NCBI GenBank assembly: GCA_034509735.1
Contig: JACGWO010000006.1
Span: 34,837,141 to 34,901,140, forward strand
Source of the DNA: Sesamum alatum
Lineage: Eukaryota > Streptophyta > Magnoliopsida > Lamiales > Pedaliaceae
DNA length: 64,000 nucleotides
Reading direction: 5' to 3'
Shown one piece after another: positions 35,375-48,200 of this stretch. The notes below the pieces were generated by a model. That model was not told the origin of the DNA and made no database searches. It saw only the letters and a program-made list of their open reading frames with translations. Each line of letters begins with the position of its first letter. Position 1 is the stretch's first letter. The translations under genes were made by a program, and so were the position numbers.

Positions 35375-35662
35375 GGGAAAATTGCAATTATCATTCTGTT
35401 ATATAGGGGGTGATAATTTTGGTCTTGTACAAATTGATTTTCGCAATTTAATCATGTAACTTCTAAAATTTGGCAATTTTGGTCCCATCTCGCCGGAAAG
35501 CCCTAATTGTCAAGGTCTTGTCCCCGGCACATGCATTTTTCCGTAAAAAAAGAATCAAAATTGCCAAATTTTTGAAATTACAGGATTAAATTATAAAAAT
35601 CAATTCGTATAGGACCAAAATTGCCAGCCCCCTTAGTTACAGAACGAAATTGCAATTTTCCC
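35375..35662. mobile_element. foldback MITE in intron 2 of the arm 2 P450 (second)
   Basis: Counterpart of 19496-19788, with inverted ends GGGAAAATTGCAATTATC and GAAATTGCAATTTTCCC. Confidence 0.65.
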
Positions 35663-35698
35663 AGAAATAGGCAAATAGCCCCCTTGTAAAAAATAAAA

Positions 35699-36188
35699 GA
35701 GGAAATAGTATTTTTGGTCCCATAAGTTAGGTCCTTTCCACTTTTGGTCTCATTCATTACGGGATTGGCATTTTTGGTCCCATAACTTACAAAAATTTGC
35801 AGTTTTGGTCCTCATCCACTTTTTTATTTATCTTTTAAGCATTTTTTTTTTTTGTTTAGGGCAAATTCAATTTTTGCTAGAGGAGAGAAATCCCCTTTCC
35901 TTGCCCTAATTTCCTCCAAAATTTATTTTTTTTCGTCAAAACAGTTATATCCCTATCCCCCAACGTGTTGCCAAGTTGAAAAATGCATCAATTTTTCCTC
36001 CAACAAAAAATACTTAACGGTCACGTATTGGACATATGGCCGACGCCGTTAAAAAACCAACGAAAAGTGGATGAGGACCAAAAGTGTGAATTTTTTGTAA
36101 GTTACGGGACCAAAAATGCCAATCCCGTACCGAATGGTACCAAAAGTGAAACGGGCCTAACTTATGGGACTAAAAATGTTATTTTTCC
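35699..36188. mobile_element. 490-bp MITE, arm 2 only
   Basis: Same family and same length as the arm 1 MITE at 16160-16649 (shared phrases TTTTTGGTCCCATAAGTTAG and ATTACGGGATTGGCATTTTT) but at a different site. It is flanked by 9-bp AAAATAAAA duplications (35690-35698, 36189-36197). Arm 1 intron 2 has the single site (TTTTATTTTTTACAAG near 19461). It is therefore a separate post-duplication insertion. Confidence 0.85.
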
Positions 36189-37382
36189 AAAATAAAACAT
36201 CAATTTACCTCCTTCATTGTTTACAAAAAGTGCAAAATACCTCCTTCATCAATTTTTCTTTTTTTTTTTTTTATTTCACTACTATGGATCTTATCTAATG
36301 TAAATTCGATGGTTCATATTTTATCTTTAATAATCTATGGCCCAAATCAAATATTACTTAAATCTATGGTCAAGATCTTATAATCTTTCCAAATCAATGG
36401 TTGAAATTTATTTTATATGTAACATAAAAAATATTTGTTGTATAAATTTGTGTATGTATATATATATATATTATTTACTGTATAAATTTATTATGTAACA
36501 TAAAAGAATTGACTCTTTGATCTAACTTAAACGGATGTGAGCCATTAATTTGTATATCAAATATAACTCGTTGATCTATATCCAAAAAGATGTATACTAT
36601 TGATTTATATATTAAATCTGAAACATTGATATGCCTATACAAAATAAGATCCAACTGTCTATGATTAGGATTATATCAATCATTTTATAAAAAGAAAAAA
36701 ATTAAGCAAAATCACACTCAAGGCACGTGAAGCACACCACCTGCATGAAGGGGGCATACATTAAGTTTGCCATTTTTTAATAAATTGAGGGAGGTAAATT
36801 GGTATTTCTCTTTCTTCACATGGGGGTTAGTCGTTGATTTCCTGTATCACATGTAGATAATGCAATTCGCTCTTTACTATAATTTAATGTAGATCTAAAA
36901 CTCGGGAAATTCTTACCCGGACTAGGTTTGGTCGAACCAAACCAATCATAAAGTAAGTGTGATACAATTGTTATGTGATTGATCATTTTCACTAAACTGT
37001 ACACCAATCACACGATAAGTATATTGCACTTACTAAATAATTGGTTCAGGTATAGCTTAACTGAGTCCGAACTAGAATTTCCTGGAAAGCTCACCTTGAG
37101 TTTCTCCAAATGAAAATGTGGGCCGAGCTTCTTTTTTCTTCTGCTCCACTCTTCACCTTCATATCGAACAAGTCCCCCAATCTGTCTCCGCACTATGGGA
37201 TTGGATACCTTGAAAGGCTTTTGAAAAATAGTGTGCTTGTTTACTACAGTTTTGATCATCTCCGCGTCCGTGATGAACACACACGGTCTAGGCCCTATCC
37301 ACATGAACGACTTTTCACCTGTACAATAATAATAATGTAACCATTAAGGTTAGACATATATATAGACACATATATTAAACTC

Positions 37383-38087
37383 TGTTAGTATTGGCCCATG
37401 ACCTTTCGGGTAGGCCCACTCACGGGCCCAAAAGCCCCACCACCTTGGATGATTCACACCACCACTCACTGGCCCAAGTCGCATCAGCCCATCTGCTTCC
37501 TTGTCAGATCCGGCCCATGGTCTTCTCTTGATAAAAACCTTTTGACCAAATGTGTCTTGGTCATTTCCCTCCTCCTTCCCCCTTTCGTCTAGGGTTTCCG
37601 CCGCCGCCTCTCCTCTCTGGTTTCTCTCACCCACTCTGAAGCCCCGACTCCTTGTCATCTTCCCCTCTCTGTTTCCGATGGTCTCGGTACCATTCTTCAC
37701 CGCCTCCTTCCGCCTATGGTCTCTCACGCTCTTGTCATATAAAAGGAATTTCATCCTTTTGTATATGACAAGCAAGAAAAACCGAGAGTAAATTTCCCTT
37801 GTCTTCTATCTCCCCAAAATCTCTCTTTGTGATTTATGTCTGTGTGACACCTTTGTGGATCTCGGCCTTTGTGGTGGTTTGAGTAACCGGTGGTGGGAGC
37901 CGGCCTTGTGCGTGGCCGTGAGTTCCCGGATCTTGGCTCCCTGAGCCATAGATATAGCTAGGTTTATTTTTCTCTGTTGTGAGTTAATTTTAATATCTGT
38001 AATTTGTAGTTTAGTCTTTTTATCAATCGGGCTGTAATAGTAAAGTTAGGATTTTCTGTAAATCCACTGGTGGCCCTCCACCCAACA
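37383..38087 (+). repeat. 5' LTR of copia 2
   Basis: 705 bp, TG...CA ends. It has a TATA-like CATATAAAAGG at about 37736 and a following transcribed-looking leader. Confidence 0.9.
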
Positions 38088-38088
38088 G

Positions 38089-38100
38089 TGGTATCAGAGC
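38089..38100 (+). other. primer-binding site of copia 2
   Basis: TGGTATCAGAGC, complementary to initiator-Met tRNA, lies one base after the 5' LTR end. Confidence 0.9.
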
Positions 38101-38573
38101 CGGTTTATCCGGTTCTGGCCTCGGCATCCTCACGGTAACTTCTAACCCTATCTCTTTCCTTTTCGGTTTCCGGGTAATTTTGCTGCGTGCGATTTTACTG
38201 CTTCCGCAAAATATATCAGTTACTTGTTATCTGTGTGATATTCTGAAGTTTGTCTCTTATCTTTGTGATATTTCCGTATTCTGTGTTGTCTAATATCTTT
38301 GTGATATTTGGTATTCTGAACTGTCTCATATCTTTGTGATATTTCAAGCTTACCCTATATCTCTGTGATAAACTGCTATCAGTATTGATCAGTCTTATTT
38401 TATTATCCTCGTGGTATTCTGAACCTAGACCGATCCCTCTCCTTACCTCTCACTTGGCCGGGTCCCTGAGACCGTCGGGTATCTGGTTGAGAACAGGAAG
38501 AGGAACCCTTTAAATATATTTTCTGTTGTTTTGCATTTGTTGCGCTTGTTGTTATATTACTGTTTCTTCATCA

Positions 38574-41500
38574 TGGCTGGATATAACTTGCTTCCTTTTT
38601 GACGGAAAAACCGATTTTACTATTTGGCAACAGAAAATGAGAGGTGTTTTGATTCAGCAAAAAGTTTTCAAAGCTATTGATGGGAAATATGCTGATACTG
38701 TTAATGAAGAAAAGAGGCTTGAAAATGATGAATTTGCATACTCCTCTATTATTCTTAACTTATCTGATGCTGTAATTCGAAAAGTAGGAAAACAAAAATC
38801 AGCTAGAGAACTATGGAATAAGTTAGAGGAACTTTACACAGAAACCTCACTACCTAGTAAGTTGTTTTTACTAGAGAAATTTTTTCAGATACAAACTGGA
38901 TTTAACTAAAACAATTGATGACAATATAGATGAGTTCACCAAGTTAATCCAAGACATAAAACTCACTGGGGATAAAAAATATTGATGATTATACCTCTAT
39001 AGTACTGCTTAATGCCATTCCTGACTCTTATGGTGATGTTAAAGCTGCCATTAAGTATGGTAGGGACAATGTAAAATCTAGAAACTGTTGTCAGTGGCCT
39101 TAAGAGTAAAGAAATGGACCTCAAAACAAATAAACCAAACCAGTCACAGGGTGAGGTTAATTTTGTGAGAGGTAGAACCAAGAATAGAAATTCTGATCAC
39201 AAGTATAGAAAAAATAGTAAGGGTAAACACAAGAGTAGGAGCAAGTCAAGAGGTAAGAATGACAAAAACTCTGATGATAAGGTAAAAGAGAGAAAATGCT
39301 ATAACTGCGGGATTAAGGGTCACTACATTAAAGACTGCAGAAAGCCTAGGAAAGATCAGAACTATTCAAATGATAATGCTAATGTTGTTACTGATGATTC
39401 CTCTGAAGTCTTTATGGTTTGTGATGTGAATAATGTTCAGAGTTTAAATATGCATGAATGGCTCATTGATTCTGGCTGTTCTTTCCATATGTCTCCTTTT
39501 AAGGAAATCTTCTCAAATCTTGAATCTGGAAACTATGGCTCTGTTTCTATGGCAAATGAAAAACGCTGTGAAATTCTTGGTCTTGGTGATGTAAACCTGT
39601 CTTTTGAAAATGGTTTTAAATTTACTCTTAAAAATGTCAGGTTTGTCCCTGACTTGAGTCATAATCTTATTTCTTGTGCCATTCTTGAAGAAGATGGTCT
39701 AGAAGGTAGGTGGGGAAAGGGGGTCATGAAAATTTTGAAGGGTGCATTAACTGTTTTCAAAGCTGAACGCAAACATAATTTGTATGTGTGCTCTGTTAAA
39801 TATGATGCCTTCTCTGCTAATGTGGTTGAGAATGATAAAACTGTTTTGTGGCATAAACGGTTGGGTCATATAAGTCAAAAGGGCCTTGAAATTCTCAAAA
39901 CAGAAGGTGCATTGCATGATGACATTGATAAATTGAAATTCTGCGAAGAATGCATCATGGGAAAGCAACATAGAGTTCAATTTCCTGTTACCCCATACCC
40001 CAACCCCACATCTTCATCCAGCATTTTGGATTATGTGCATGCTGATGTATGGGGCCTTCTAGTACCCCCACACATGGTGGAAACAAATATTTTTTGTCAA
40101 TCATTGATAATTTTTCCAGAAAAGTTTTTTGTGTTTCTTATGAAGTGTAAATCTGAAGTGTTTGAGCATTTTCAAAAATGGAAAGTTTTAGCTGAAAATC
40201 AAAGTGGAAAAACCTTGAAAGCATTACGTACTGACAATGGTTTGGAATTTTGTAATCAAAGCTTTTCTGATTTATGTGATAAATTTGGTATAAAGAGACA
40301 TAAAACCAACCCTTACACTCCTCAGCAAAATGGTGTTGCTGAACGCATGAACCGAACCATTTTGGAAAAGGTAAGATGCATGATCACTGGTTCTGGTGTT
40401 CCAAAAACGTTTTGGGGTGAAGCAGTATTAACTGCTGTTCACCTCATTAACAGATCTCCTTCCGTTCCTTTGAATGGTAAAATTCCTGAATCTGTATGGT
40501 CTGGCAAAAGTGTTGATTTATCTGCTTTACGTGTTTTTGGGTGTGCTGCTTATGTTCATCAAAGTGTTGATAAACTCGAACCTAGATCTCAAAAATGTGT
40601 TTTTATTGGATACCCAGATGGGGTTAAAGGATATCGGTTGTGGCTTAGAAGCCAACCGGGTTTTAAGGTCCTGATTAGTAAGAACGTTGTCTTTAATGAA
40701 TCAGATATGCCTTGCCTCTCTAAAACTCCTGATAAGATAGGAACCCCATTAAAACCGAATTTCATTCAGGTAGAGGAAATTCAGGAGGATAACCAACAGG
40801 TAGAGGGTAGCCTAGAGGGTCACACTGAGAACCAGAACCTAGAAGATAACTTAGATAATTATCTGTTAGCTAGGGACAGAAACAGACGTGTACCTAGGCT
40901 CCCTCTAAGTACAGTGATTTTCATATTGCTCTTAATGCTGAATCTAGTGAGCCTAGCACCCCTGAAGAAGCCTTAAAATCTGAAGATGGTGAAAAAATGG
41001 TTAAGTGCTATGAAAGACGAAATGAAATCACTAAACAATAATAAGACTTGGATCTTAGTTCCAAAAACCCAGCAGTGGATCCATCATAGGGTGCAAATGG
41101 ATTTTTAAATTAAAACAGGAAGAAAACTCTAAAAGGTATAAAGCTAGACTCGTAGCCAAAGGCTTCACTCAAAAAGAAGGTATTGACTATACTGAAGTTT
41201 TTCTCTCCTGTTGTTAAGTACACTACTGTTCGCATTTTACTGGCTCTATCTGCACATTTCGATTGGGAGTTAAAAAACAAATGGATGTAAAAACTGCATT
41301 TCTGCATGGAGATTTGGAAGAGCATATTTACATGCATCAACCTGTTGGATTTATTGATAAATCCAAACCTGACTATGTGTGCTTATTAAAAAAATCTCTG
41401 TATGGATTAAAACAGTCCCCACGTCAGTGGAACAAAAAGTTTGACAACTTCATGCTCTCTTTAAAATACACTCGTAGTAATTACGATCATTGCTTGTATT

Positions 41501-42631
41501 TTAAATATTATGACAAAATACCTGTTTTTCTAGTCCTTTATGTGGATGATATGCTAATTGCCAGTCCGAGCATGTTGCATGTAAATGAACTTCAAAACAG
41601 TCTTAGCAAAACCTTCGACATGAAGGATCTTGGTGATGCTAAGAAAATTTTAGGCATGACTATTGAAAGGGATAGAAAAAATTCTATCATTATTTTAAAT
41701 CAAAGTGCTTATACCCTATCCATGCTTGAAAAGTTTTCAATGAAAGACTCAAAAGCTACCTCTGTGCCCCTATCTTCTCACTTCCAGTTGTCTAAGGATC
41801 TGTGTCCTAAAACTGATAATGATAGGGAGAAAATGGAAAAAGTTCCTTATTCAAATGCAATAGGTTCAGTCATGTTCTTAATGGTATGTTCCAGGCCTGA
41901 CATTGCATATGCCATTTAGTTGTCTTAGTCGTTACATGTCAAATGCAGGTCCTTCTCATTGGGAAGCTCTGAAATGGTTATTAAGATATTTAAAAGGAAC
42001 TTTTAAAATGGTATTAAATTCACTAAGTGTTTCAGATGGTGTGAAATTAATTGGATATGTTGACTCTAATTATGCAAATGATAAGGATAGCAGAAAATCT
42101 ACTACCTCTTATGTGTGTACTTTGTGTGGGTCATGCATTAGTTGGAAGTCCCAACTCCAACAGATTGTTGCTTTGTCAACCACAGAAGCCGAATATATTG
42201 CTGCCACTGAGGCCTTTAAAGAAGCTCTGTGGTTAGAAGGTCTTGTCAAAGAAATTGGTTTTTTAAATCATAATGTTTGTGTTTTCTCTGATAGCCAGTC
42301 TGCTATTCAGCTTTGTAAAAATCCTGTCTTTCACGATAGAACTAAACACATAGATGTTAGGTATCACTTTATCCGTGATATAGTAGGAAAAGACCTTATT
42401 CAACTTGAGAAAATTGATTCTGAGTCCAATCCCTCTGATATGGGAACTAAATGCCTGACTGTTGAGAAATTTACTAATTGTCTTGTTACCTTAAAATCTG
42501 TTATGAATGTTCTCTACTCACCTTGTTCTTTTGCAGGTACCAAAGAACAAATGGCGATGATGATAAGTCAAAGATCCGGGCCTTGGTATCAGTCACCCTC
42601 ACGGGTCCTGGTCCAAGGTAGAGTTTGTTAG
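38574..42631 (+). pseudogene. copia 2 gag-pol polyprotein (several frameshifts)
   Basis: The gag start is the ATG at 38574 (MAGYNLLPF), followed within 30 bp by a frameshift; 38526-38909 then holds Gag. More shifts lie near 38890, 38975 and 39075. The 39114-40976 frame has the knuckle CYNCGIKGHYIKDC, protease WLIDSGCSFHMS, integrase finger (WHKRLGH...CEECIMGKQH) and RTDNGLEF...NPYTPQQNGVAERMNRT. RT is broken near 40977-41262 and continues at 41263-41919 with MDVKTAFLHGDLEEHIY and YVDDML. RNase H is at 41903-42631 (SRKSTTSYVC, VFSDSQSAIQL). The knuckle and the visible protease, integrase and RT motifs are intact; nearly every lesion is a one-base change in or near a homopolymer, at odds with the almost identical LTRs. 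Confidence 0.9.
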
Positions 42632-43328
42632 TATTGGCCCATGACCTTTCGGGTAGGCCCACTCACGGGCCCAAAAGCCCCACCACCTTGGATGATTCAC
42701 ACCACCACTCACTGCCCAAGTCGCATCAGCCCATCTGCTTCCTTGTCAGATCCGGCCCATGGTCTTCTCTTGATAAAAACCTTTTGACCAAATGTGTCTT
42801 GGTCATTTCCTCCTCCTTCCCCCTTTCGTCTAGGGTTTCCGCCGCCGCCTCTCCTCTCTGGTTTCTCTCACCCACTCTGAAGCCCCGACTCCTTGTCATC
42901 TTCCCCTCTCTGTTTCCGATGGTCTCGGTACCATTCTTCACCGCCTCCTTCCGCCTATGGTCTCTCACGCTCTTGTCATATAAAAGGAATTTCATCCTTT
43001 TGTATATGACAAGCAAGAAAAACAGAGAGTAAATTTCCCTTGTCTTCTATCTCCCCAAAATCTCTCTTTGTGATTTATGTCTGTGTGACACCTTTGTGGA
43101 TCTCGGCCTTTGTGGTGGTTTGAGTAACCGGTGGTGGGAGCCGGCCTTGTGCGTGGCCGTGAGTTCCCGGATCTTGGCTCCCTGAGCCATAGATATAGCT
43201 AGGTTTATTTTTCTCTGTTGTGAGTTAATTTTAATATCTGTAATTTGTAGTTTAGTCTTTTTATCAATCGGGCTGTAATAGTAAAGTTAGGATTTTCTGT
43301 AAATCCACTGGTGGCCCTCCACCCAACA
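42626..43328 (+). repeat. 3' LTR of copia 2
   Basis: 703 bp, differing from the 5' LTR at CACTGCCCAAG (one G lost), ATTTCCTCC (one C lost) and AAAAACAGAG (one substitution). Confidence 0.9.
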
Positions 43329-43668
43329 AACTCGTTGTTGTAAGAAGATGAGCACCATATGTCTTTAAAGTCTTGTAAATGAAGGGCATGACACGAAGGC
43401 GGGGATCGTCGTTGATGTCGATAGGTTTGGAGTAGGATTCCTCGTACATGGCGGCGGATTCCCCGGCATCTCCGAAGAGAAACCTGTAAGAATTGCCTTT
43501 GAGGCCTTTGTTTCCTCAGGAATTTCTCCATTTTCCTGGGCTGGATCCAAACCCAGTTCAGGAATACCCATGCTTGGTGCAGCACTAGAACTAGCACTGA
43601 AGTAAGCAAGATGGATACCCACATTTTGGTCTATTTTTTGCTGATGGAGGAGGAGGGCACCTCACCCC

Positions 43669-43676
43669 TATTTATA
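43669..43676 (-). promoter_or_regulatory. TATA box of the arm 2 P450
   Basis: TATAAATA on the - strand, 45 bp upstream of the ATG at 43624, in the same context as arm 1. The core promoter survives, but everything more than 274 bp upstream of the ATG is displaced by copia 3. Confidence 0.65.
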
Positions 43677-43898
43677 GGAAATTTAGACAAATAAAAAGCA
43701 TGTAACCCAACAAAAACCTTCCAATTCTTGGCAAAAGCCAATTAATGGAAAGAGTCAAAAGAGTAAACATATGGCCATCACTATTTAATTGCATCATATC
43801 TAAATTGGACCACTTCTAAATTAATAATAGGGTAAATACATTTTACCCTTTTGAATTATGTATGTAGTCGCATTTACCCCTAAAGTATGAGACGTAAG

Positions 43899-45153
43899 TG
43901 TTGTAATTGACATTTTAGTGTTAATTTGTAACAACATATTGTTCTAAAATATGGGTTCAATTACACATGAATCCATAGATTAGATGATGAGAGAAATAGA
44001 GGGATTACACTTGTCCTACATAGGAATATAATGGGAAAGTGTGGAGCTTTGATAAGGATATAAAGGTGTATGTGGGGATGAGTGTTTTACACTGAATGTT
44101 GTCCCACATTGAAAGTTTAAGAATAACTTAAACTCCTTATATCAAGTTCAATGTTCAATATATGTTTGAAGTGTTATGGAGACTAGAGAGAATATGGGGT
44201 TGCCCCATACGCGCGTTGTCGTCGCCCGACTCCGGCGCGGGCGTGGGTGCTAATGTATTAGTCTCAGTATCTATCTTTTTGCAGCAAAAATATTTGATTT
44301 ATCTGATAAAACCCGGTGCATTTATGACTATCAAATCGTTTTAAAATCTGTTTTAAAAATCGTTTTAATGGTGCTTTAATACCAAATTTTAAACCTGGAT
44401 TAAATGCTGATTTATTACAAACCTGAAACTCCCGTATTTATGTGGCGGTTTCAGCTGATTTTAATGCCTAGTTTTAATAGCGTTTAATGGTTTTTAAACC
44501 TGTATTTAAAACCATTTTAAATTTCGTTAATGACTATTTATGTCAGCCTTAATGGTGGTTTAATGCTGCATTAATGATGGTAATTAATGCGGAAGTTGTA
44601 ACCGCTGATAGCCTTGCCTATATAAGGCTGCAAAGGCTCACTTCAAAGAAGGCATAACAGACACTTACGAATACGAAACACAACACGTGTTCCTCTCTCT
44701 CTTTTGCTCTCTCTTCTCTCGAATTCCTCTCTCAAATCCGAGAGTGTTTGTCCTGCAATTTTCGAGTTTTGACCTTCAGTTTTCCAAAGGCTACTGAGTG
44801 TTGTTTCGAGGTGTTCTTCGGTAAAGTGCATACCGTTAGAACTGAAACCGTCTTATCCTAGAAGAAGTTGTGTAGTACCCGTGTGCACGTTCGGTACGGG
44901 ACGTATAATTTCTTCAAGGCAAGCAGATTATATCTGTGATTCAGTTTGTTTATATCATTAGACCGAGAATTGTTACGATATAATCTCATTGTAAGTTTTA
45001 CTTTATCGCTATAACAGTATTTCTAACTGTTTCGTGTTATTTGGTTCCAACGTGTTTCTTGTGTTTTGGTTTCAAAACTGTTTGTAAAACCTGATTGTTA
45101 TTTCAAAATGATACTACGATTGTCTGTTTGACAACTTGTGATTTTTTCCAACA
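43899..45153 (+). repeat. 5' LTR of copia 3
   Basis: 1,255 bp. It contains TATA-like GCCTATATAAGGC at about 44615 and a downstream CT-rich leader (TCTCTCTCTTTTGCTCTCTC). Confidence 0.9.
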
Positions 45154-45289
45154 ATCTTGAAGAAATTATACGGTTTTGAAAAATCAGGCATTTTCGTTGG
45201 AACGAAAACAGTCATTGTTTTACGGTTTTAAATATTCGGATTTTGTTTTTTAAAATCTGTGATTTAGTTTCTGTTTCTTAATTATTAAA

Positions 45290-48200
45290 ATGGCCGATGC
45301 AATTTCTGTCGATATTCCGATCGCCCATAAAGTCGATTTATTCGGGATGCCGAAAAAGTTTTCGAGCCAAATTTTCAAACATTGGCAACAACGAATGAAA
45401 ATATGGTTGACGATGAAAGGACTTTTGTCGGTTATTCAGGTGAATTACCTGAACCAACTGAAACCGATCCTAAGACAGCTGAGATTGCTCAGTCGACCGA
45501 GTGGGATCAAATAGACAGAGGAGCTATTTTTGCCAGCGATGTCAAATATGCTCTTTGATGTCTACTGTTCCGATTCTTACACTGTAAAATCGCTGTGGGA
45601 TGAGTTGGACAGGAAATATAATACTGAAGAGCAAGGACTCGAAAAGTATTCTATTTCCAAGTTCATGAGGTATTAGATGGTCGAGGGAAGGTCTGTAACT
45701 GAACAGACGCATGAGATTATCAATCTTGAGCATTCTCTGTTTGATGTTGAGATGAAGCTTCCCGAAAAGTTTCTGGCCATGGCCATCGTGGATAAATTTC
45801 CCAAGTCTTGGGAAAGTTTTGGCATGATACTCAAGCATCAGAAAAGGGAGAATATCTCTGGATGATCTTATGGTCACGATAAGCATTGAGGAAGAGCACA
45901 GGAACTAGACCCACAAGATGCCGGTTTAGCATCAGCCAAAGGCCAATTTAGTAATCGGGAAAAAAGAAAGTGAATAAGGTTAACCCGAACTCGAAAATCA
46001 TCGATAAAGGCAAAGGCAAAGCCATTAAAAACAAGAAACCAAAAGCAAGCAAACCCTGCTGGAACTGTGGGCAGGTGGGATACTGGGCTAAGGACTGTCC
46101 TAATAAAAAGACCAAGTCCGAGCAGGCAACTGTCAACATGGTTGTGGGAGGAACTAGCAATGCTAGCACCTCAGGAGCAACTGAAGGGTATGTTTCTGTA
46201 CAACCCGAACTCCTTATAATCTATGAACCATTTGATTGGTTGATTGACACTGGCGCAAATGTGCACATCTGTGCTGATAAATCGTTGTTTGTGTCTTATC
46301 AGGCCATAAATGGAAGGACAGTAAGCATGGGGGATTCTAGTACAGCTGAAGTACTTGGGATATGAAGCGTGGACTTGAAGTTTCCTTCAGGGTGCATTCT
46401 GTCGTTGCAAAGAGTTCACCATGTACATACTGTTAGGAGAAACATTATCAGTGCTTCTGTAATAGTTAGTGAGGGATATGAATTATCCTTTAAATTTAAT
46501 AAAGTGATAATTCAACATTTTGGTGTTTTTGTTGGCAAAGGATATTTGTCTGATGGGTTATTCAAAATTCGAGTTGATAGCAATGATATTGCTGAATCTG
46601 ATTCTATTGTTTTGAATATCGAATCTACTTCTTTGTGGCATAGTAGATTAGGTCATTTAAATTTGGGTTCAATCAAACGAATGATGAATCTTGATTTAAT
46701 ACCTAATCATGAAATTGAACGAGGTCACAAATGTGAAATTTGTGTAGAAGCTAAGCAAGTTAGGAAACCCTATCAATCAGTTGAAAGGGATTCGAAAATA
46801 CTTGATTTAGTGCACACTGATATTTGTGAGTTCAATGGGATTTTGACTAAGGACCACAAGCGATATCTTATAACCTTTATAGATGATTGCAGTAGATACT
46901 GTTATGTCTTTCTCATGTGTAATAAAGATGAAGCGTTAGATAAATTTATTTTGTTTAAAAATGTAGCAGAAACCCAAACTGGTAAGAAACTTAAACAATT
47001 AAGGTCTGATAGAGGAGGAGAATATGAGGCGAGTAAGTTTAGTGAATTTTGTCAAAATTTTGGCATAATTCATGAGACTCCTCCACATTCCCCTTCGTCT
47101 AATGGAATTGCTGAACGAAAGAATAGAACCTTTAAAGACATGATTAACAGTCTTCTGTTAACCTCTGGGTTACCTAAGTATTTGTGGGGAGAGGCTTTGA
47201 ATACGGCTTGCCATATTCTAAATAGAGTTCCTCTGAAACACAATACGAGTACTCCTTTCGAGTTATGGAAAGGGAGAAAGCCAAGCCTCAAATACTTTAG
47301 AGTGTAGGGGTGCCTAGTAAAGGTACTGGTCCCTGAACACAAGAGAAAGAAATTGGGCCCTAAGACTGTTGATGCTGTGTTCTTGGGTTATGTGGAGACA
47401 AGTTATGCGCTGAGATTTTCTGGTTATTAAATCAGAAATTTTAGGCATTGAGGTCAACACAATAGTCAAATTTCGTGATGCTACTTTCCTGGAAGATGTA
47501 TTTCCCGTGAAAATGGGAATACCTCCTAGTATTTCACTTGATGATTCACTTGCCTCCAATTCTATTCCTGAACATGTGGAAAAGATGACAAATGTGGGGG
47601 TTAATCCTAGTAGTACTAGTCAGACTCATGAAGAGTCAAATGAACCTAGACGGAGTAAGAGAGCTAGGATCGTCAGGGATTTTGGAAGTGACGTTGTCAC
47701 TTACAATATCGAGGACGAGCCTGTAACCTTCAAAGATACTATGGCTTCTTCTGAAGTCAAGCATTGGAAGGAAGCTGTCAAAAGTAAGATAGACTCCATT
47801 GTTTCTAACGGGACATAGGTGCTAGTCGATCTCCCTCCGGGTGTACTACAATTGGATATAAGTGGATCTTTAACAAGAAACTGAAACCTGATGGACCATT
47901 GATAAGTTTAAGGCCAGATTGGTGGCTAAGGGTTTTAAACAAAAAGAGGGAATAGACTATTTCGATACCTATTCTCCGATAGCTCGGTTGACTACAATCT
48001 GGGTGCTTATAGCATTGGCCTCAGTGTATAATCTTCCGGTTCACCAGATGGATGTGAAAACAACCTTCTTGTATGGTAAACTAGAGGAAGAGATATACAT
48101 GGACCAACCTGAGGGATTTGTAGCTCATGGTAACGAGCACAAGGTTTGTAAACTTGTTAAGTCTCTTTATGGACTTAAGCAAGCACCCAAACAGTGGCAT

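Larger units (their letters stand above)
37383..43328 (+). mobile_element. Ty1/copia retrotransposon 2, intron 1 of arm 2 P450
   Basis: Complete 5,946-bp element with LTRs TGTTAGTATTGGCCC...CTCCACCCAACA and 5-bp duplications AACTC (37378-37382, 43329-43333). Arm 1 intron 1, only 86 bp long, carries the empty site. The insertion is about 25 bp from the exon 1 donor and opposite to the P450. The LTRs differ by about one substitution and two single-base indels in about 700 bp, making this the youngest of the three copia insertions. Confidence 0.95.
26241..43624 (-). pseudogene. cytochrome P450, CYP72 clan, arm 2 copy (disrupted)
   Basis: Mirror copy of the arm 1 gene with the same five exons on the - strand: 43624-43356, 37318-37095, 34358-34111, 27678-27291, 26669-26241. 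Exons 2-5 keep their lengths (224, 248, 388, 429 bp) and splice sites. Exon 1 is 269 bp instead of 268: an extra A in AAACAAAGG (about 43507-43509) shifts the frame after residue 38 or so. The heme loop reads FGGGVRICPA, so the last invariant Gly is Ala; the I-helix is SGHETT. Intron 1 carries a 5.9-kb and intron 3 a 5.8-kb copia element, and a 7.15-kb copia lies 274 bp upstream of the ATG. The frameshift is a homopolymer change and could be an assembly error; the Gly-to-Ala change is a substitution and cannot be explained that way so easily. Confidence 0.85.

Noticed and set aside
37350..37775. Arg/Lys/Glu-rich - strand frames in the copia 2 LTRs (also 42726-43016) and + frames at 37552 and 42625
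   Set aside because: They lie inside LTRs and appear in both; chance frames in repeated non-coding sequence.
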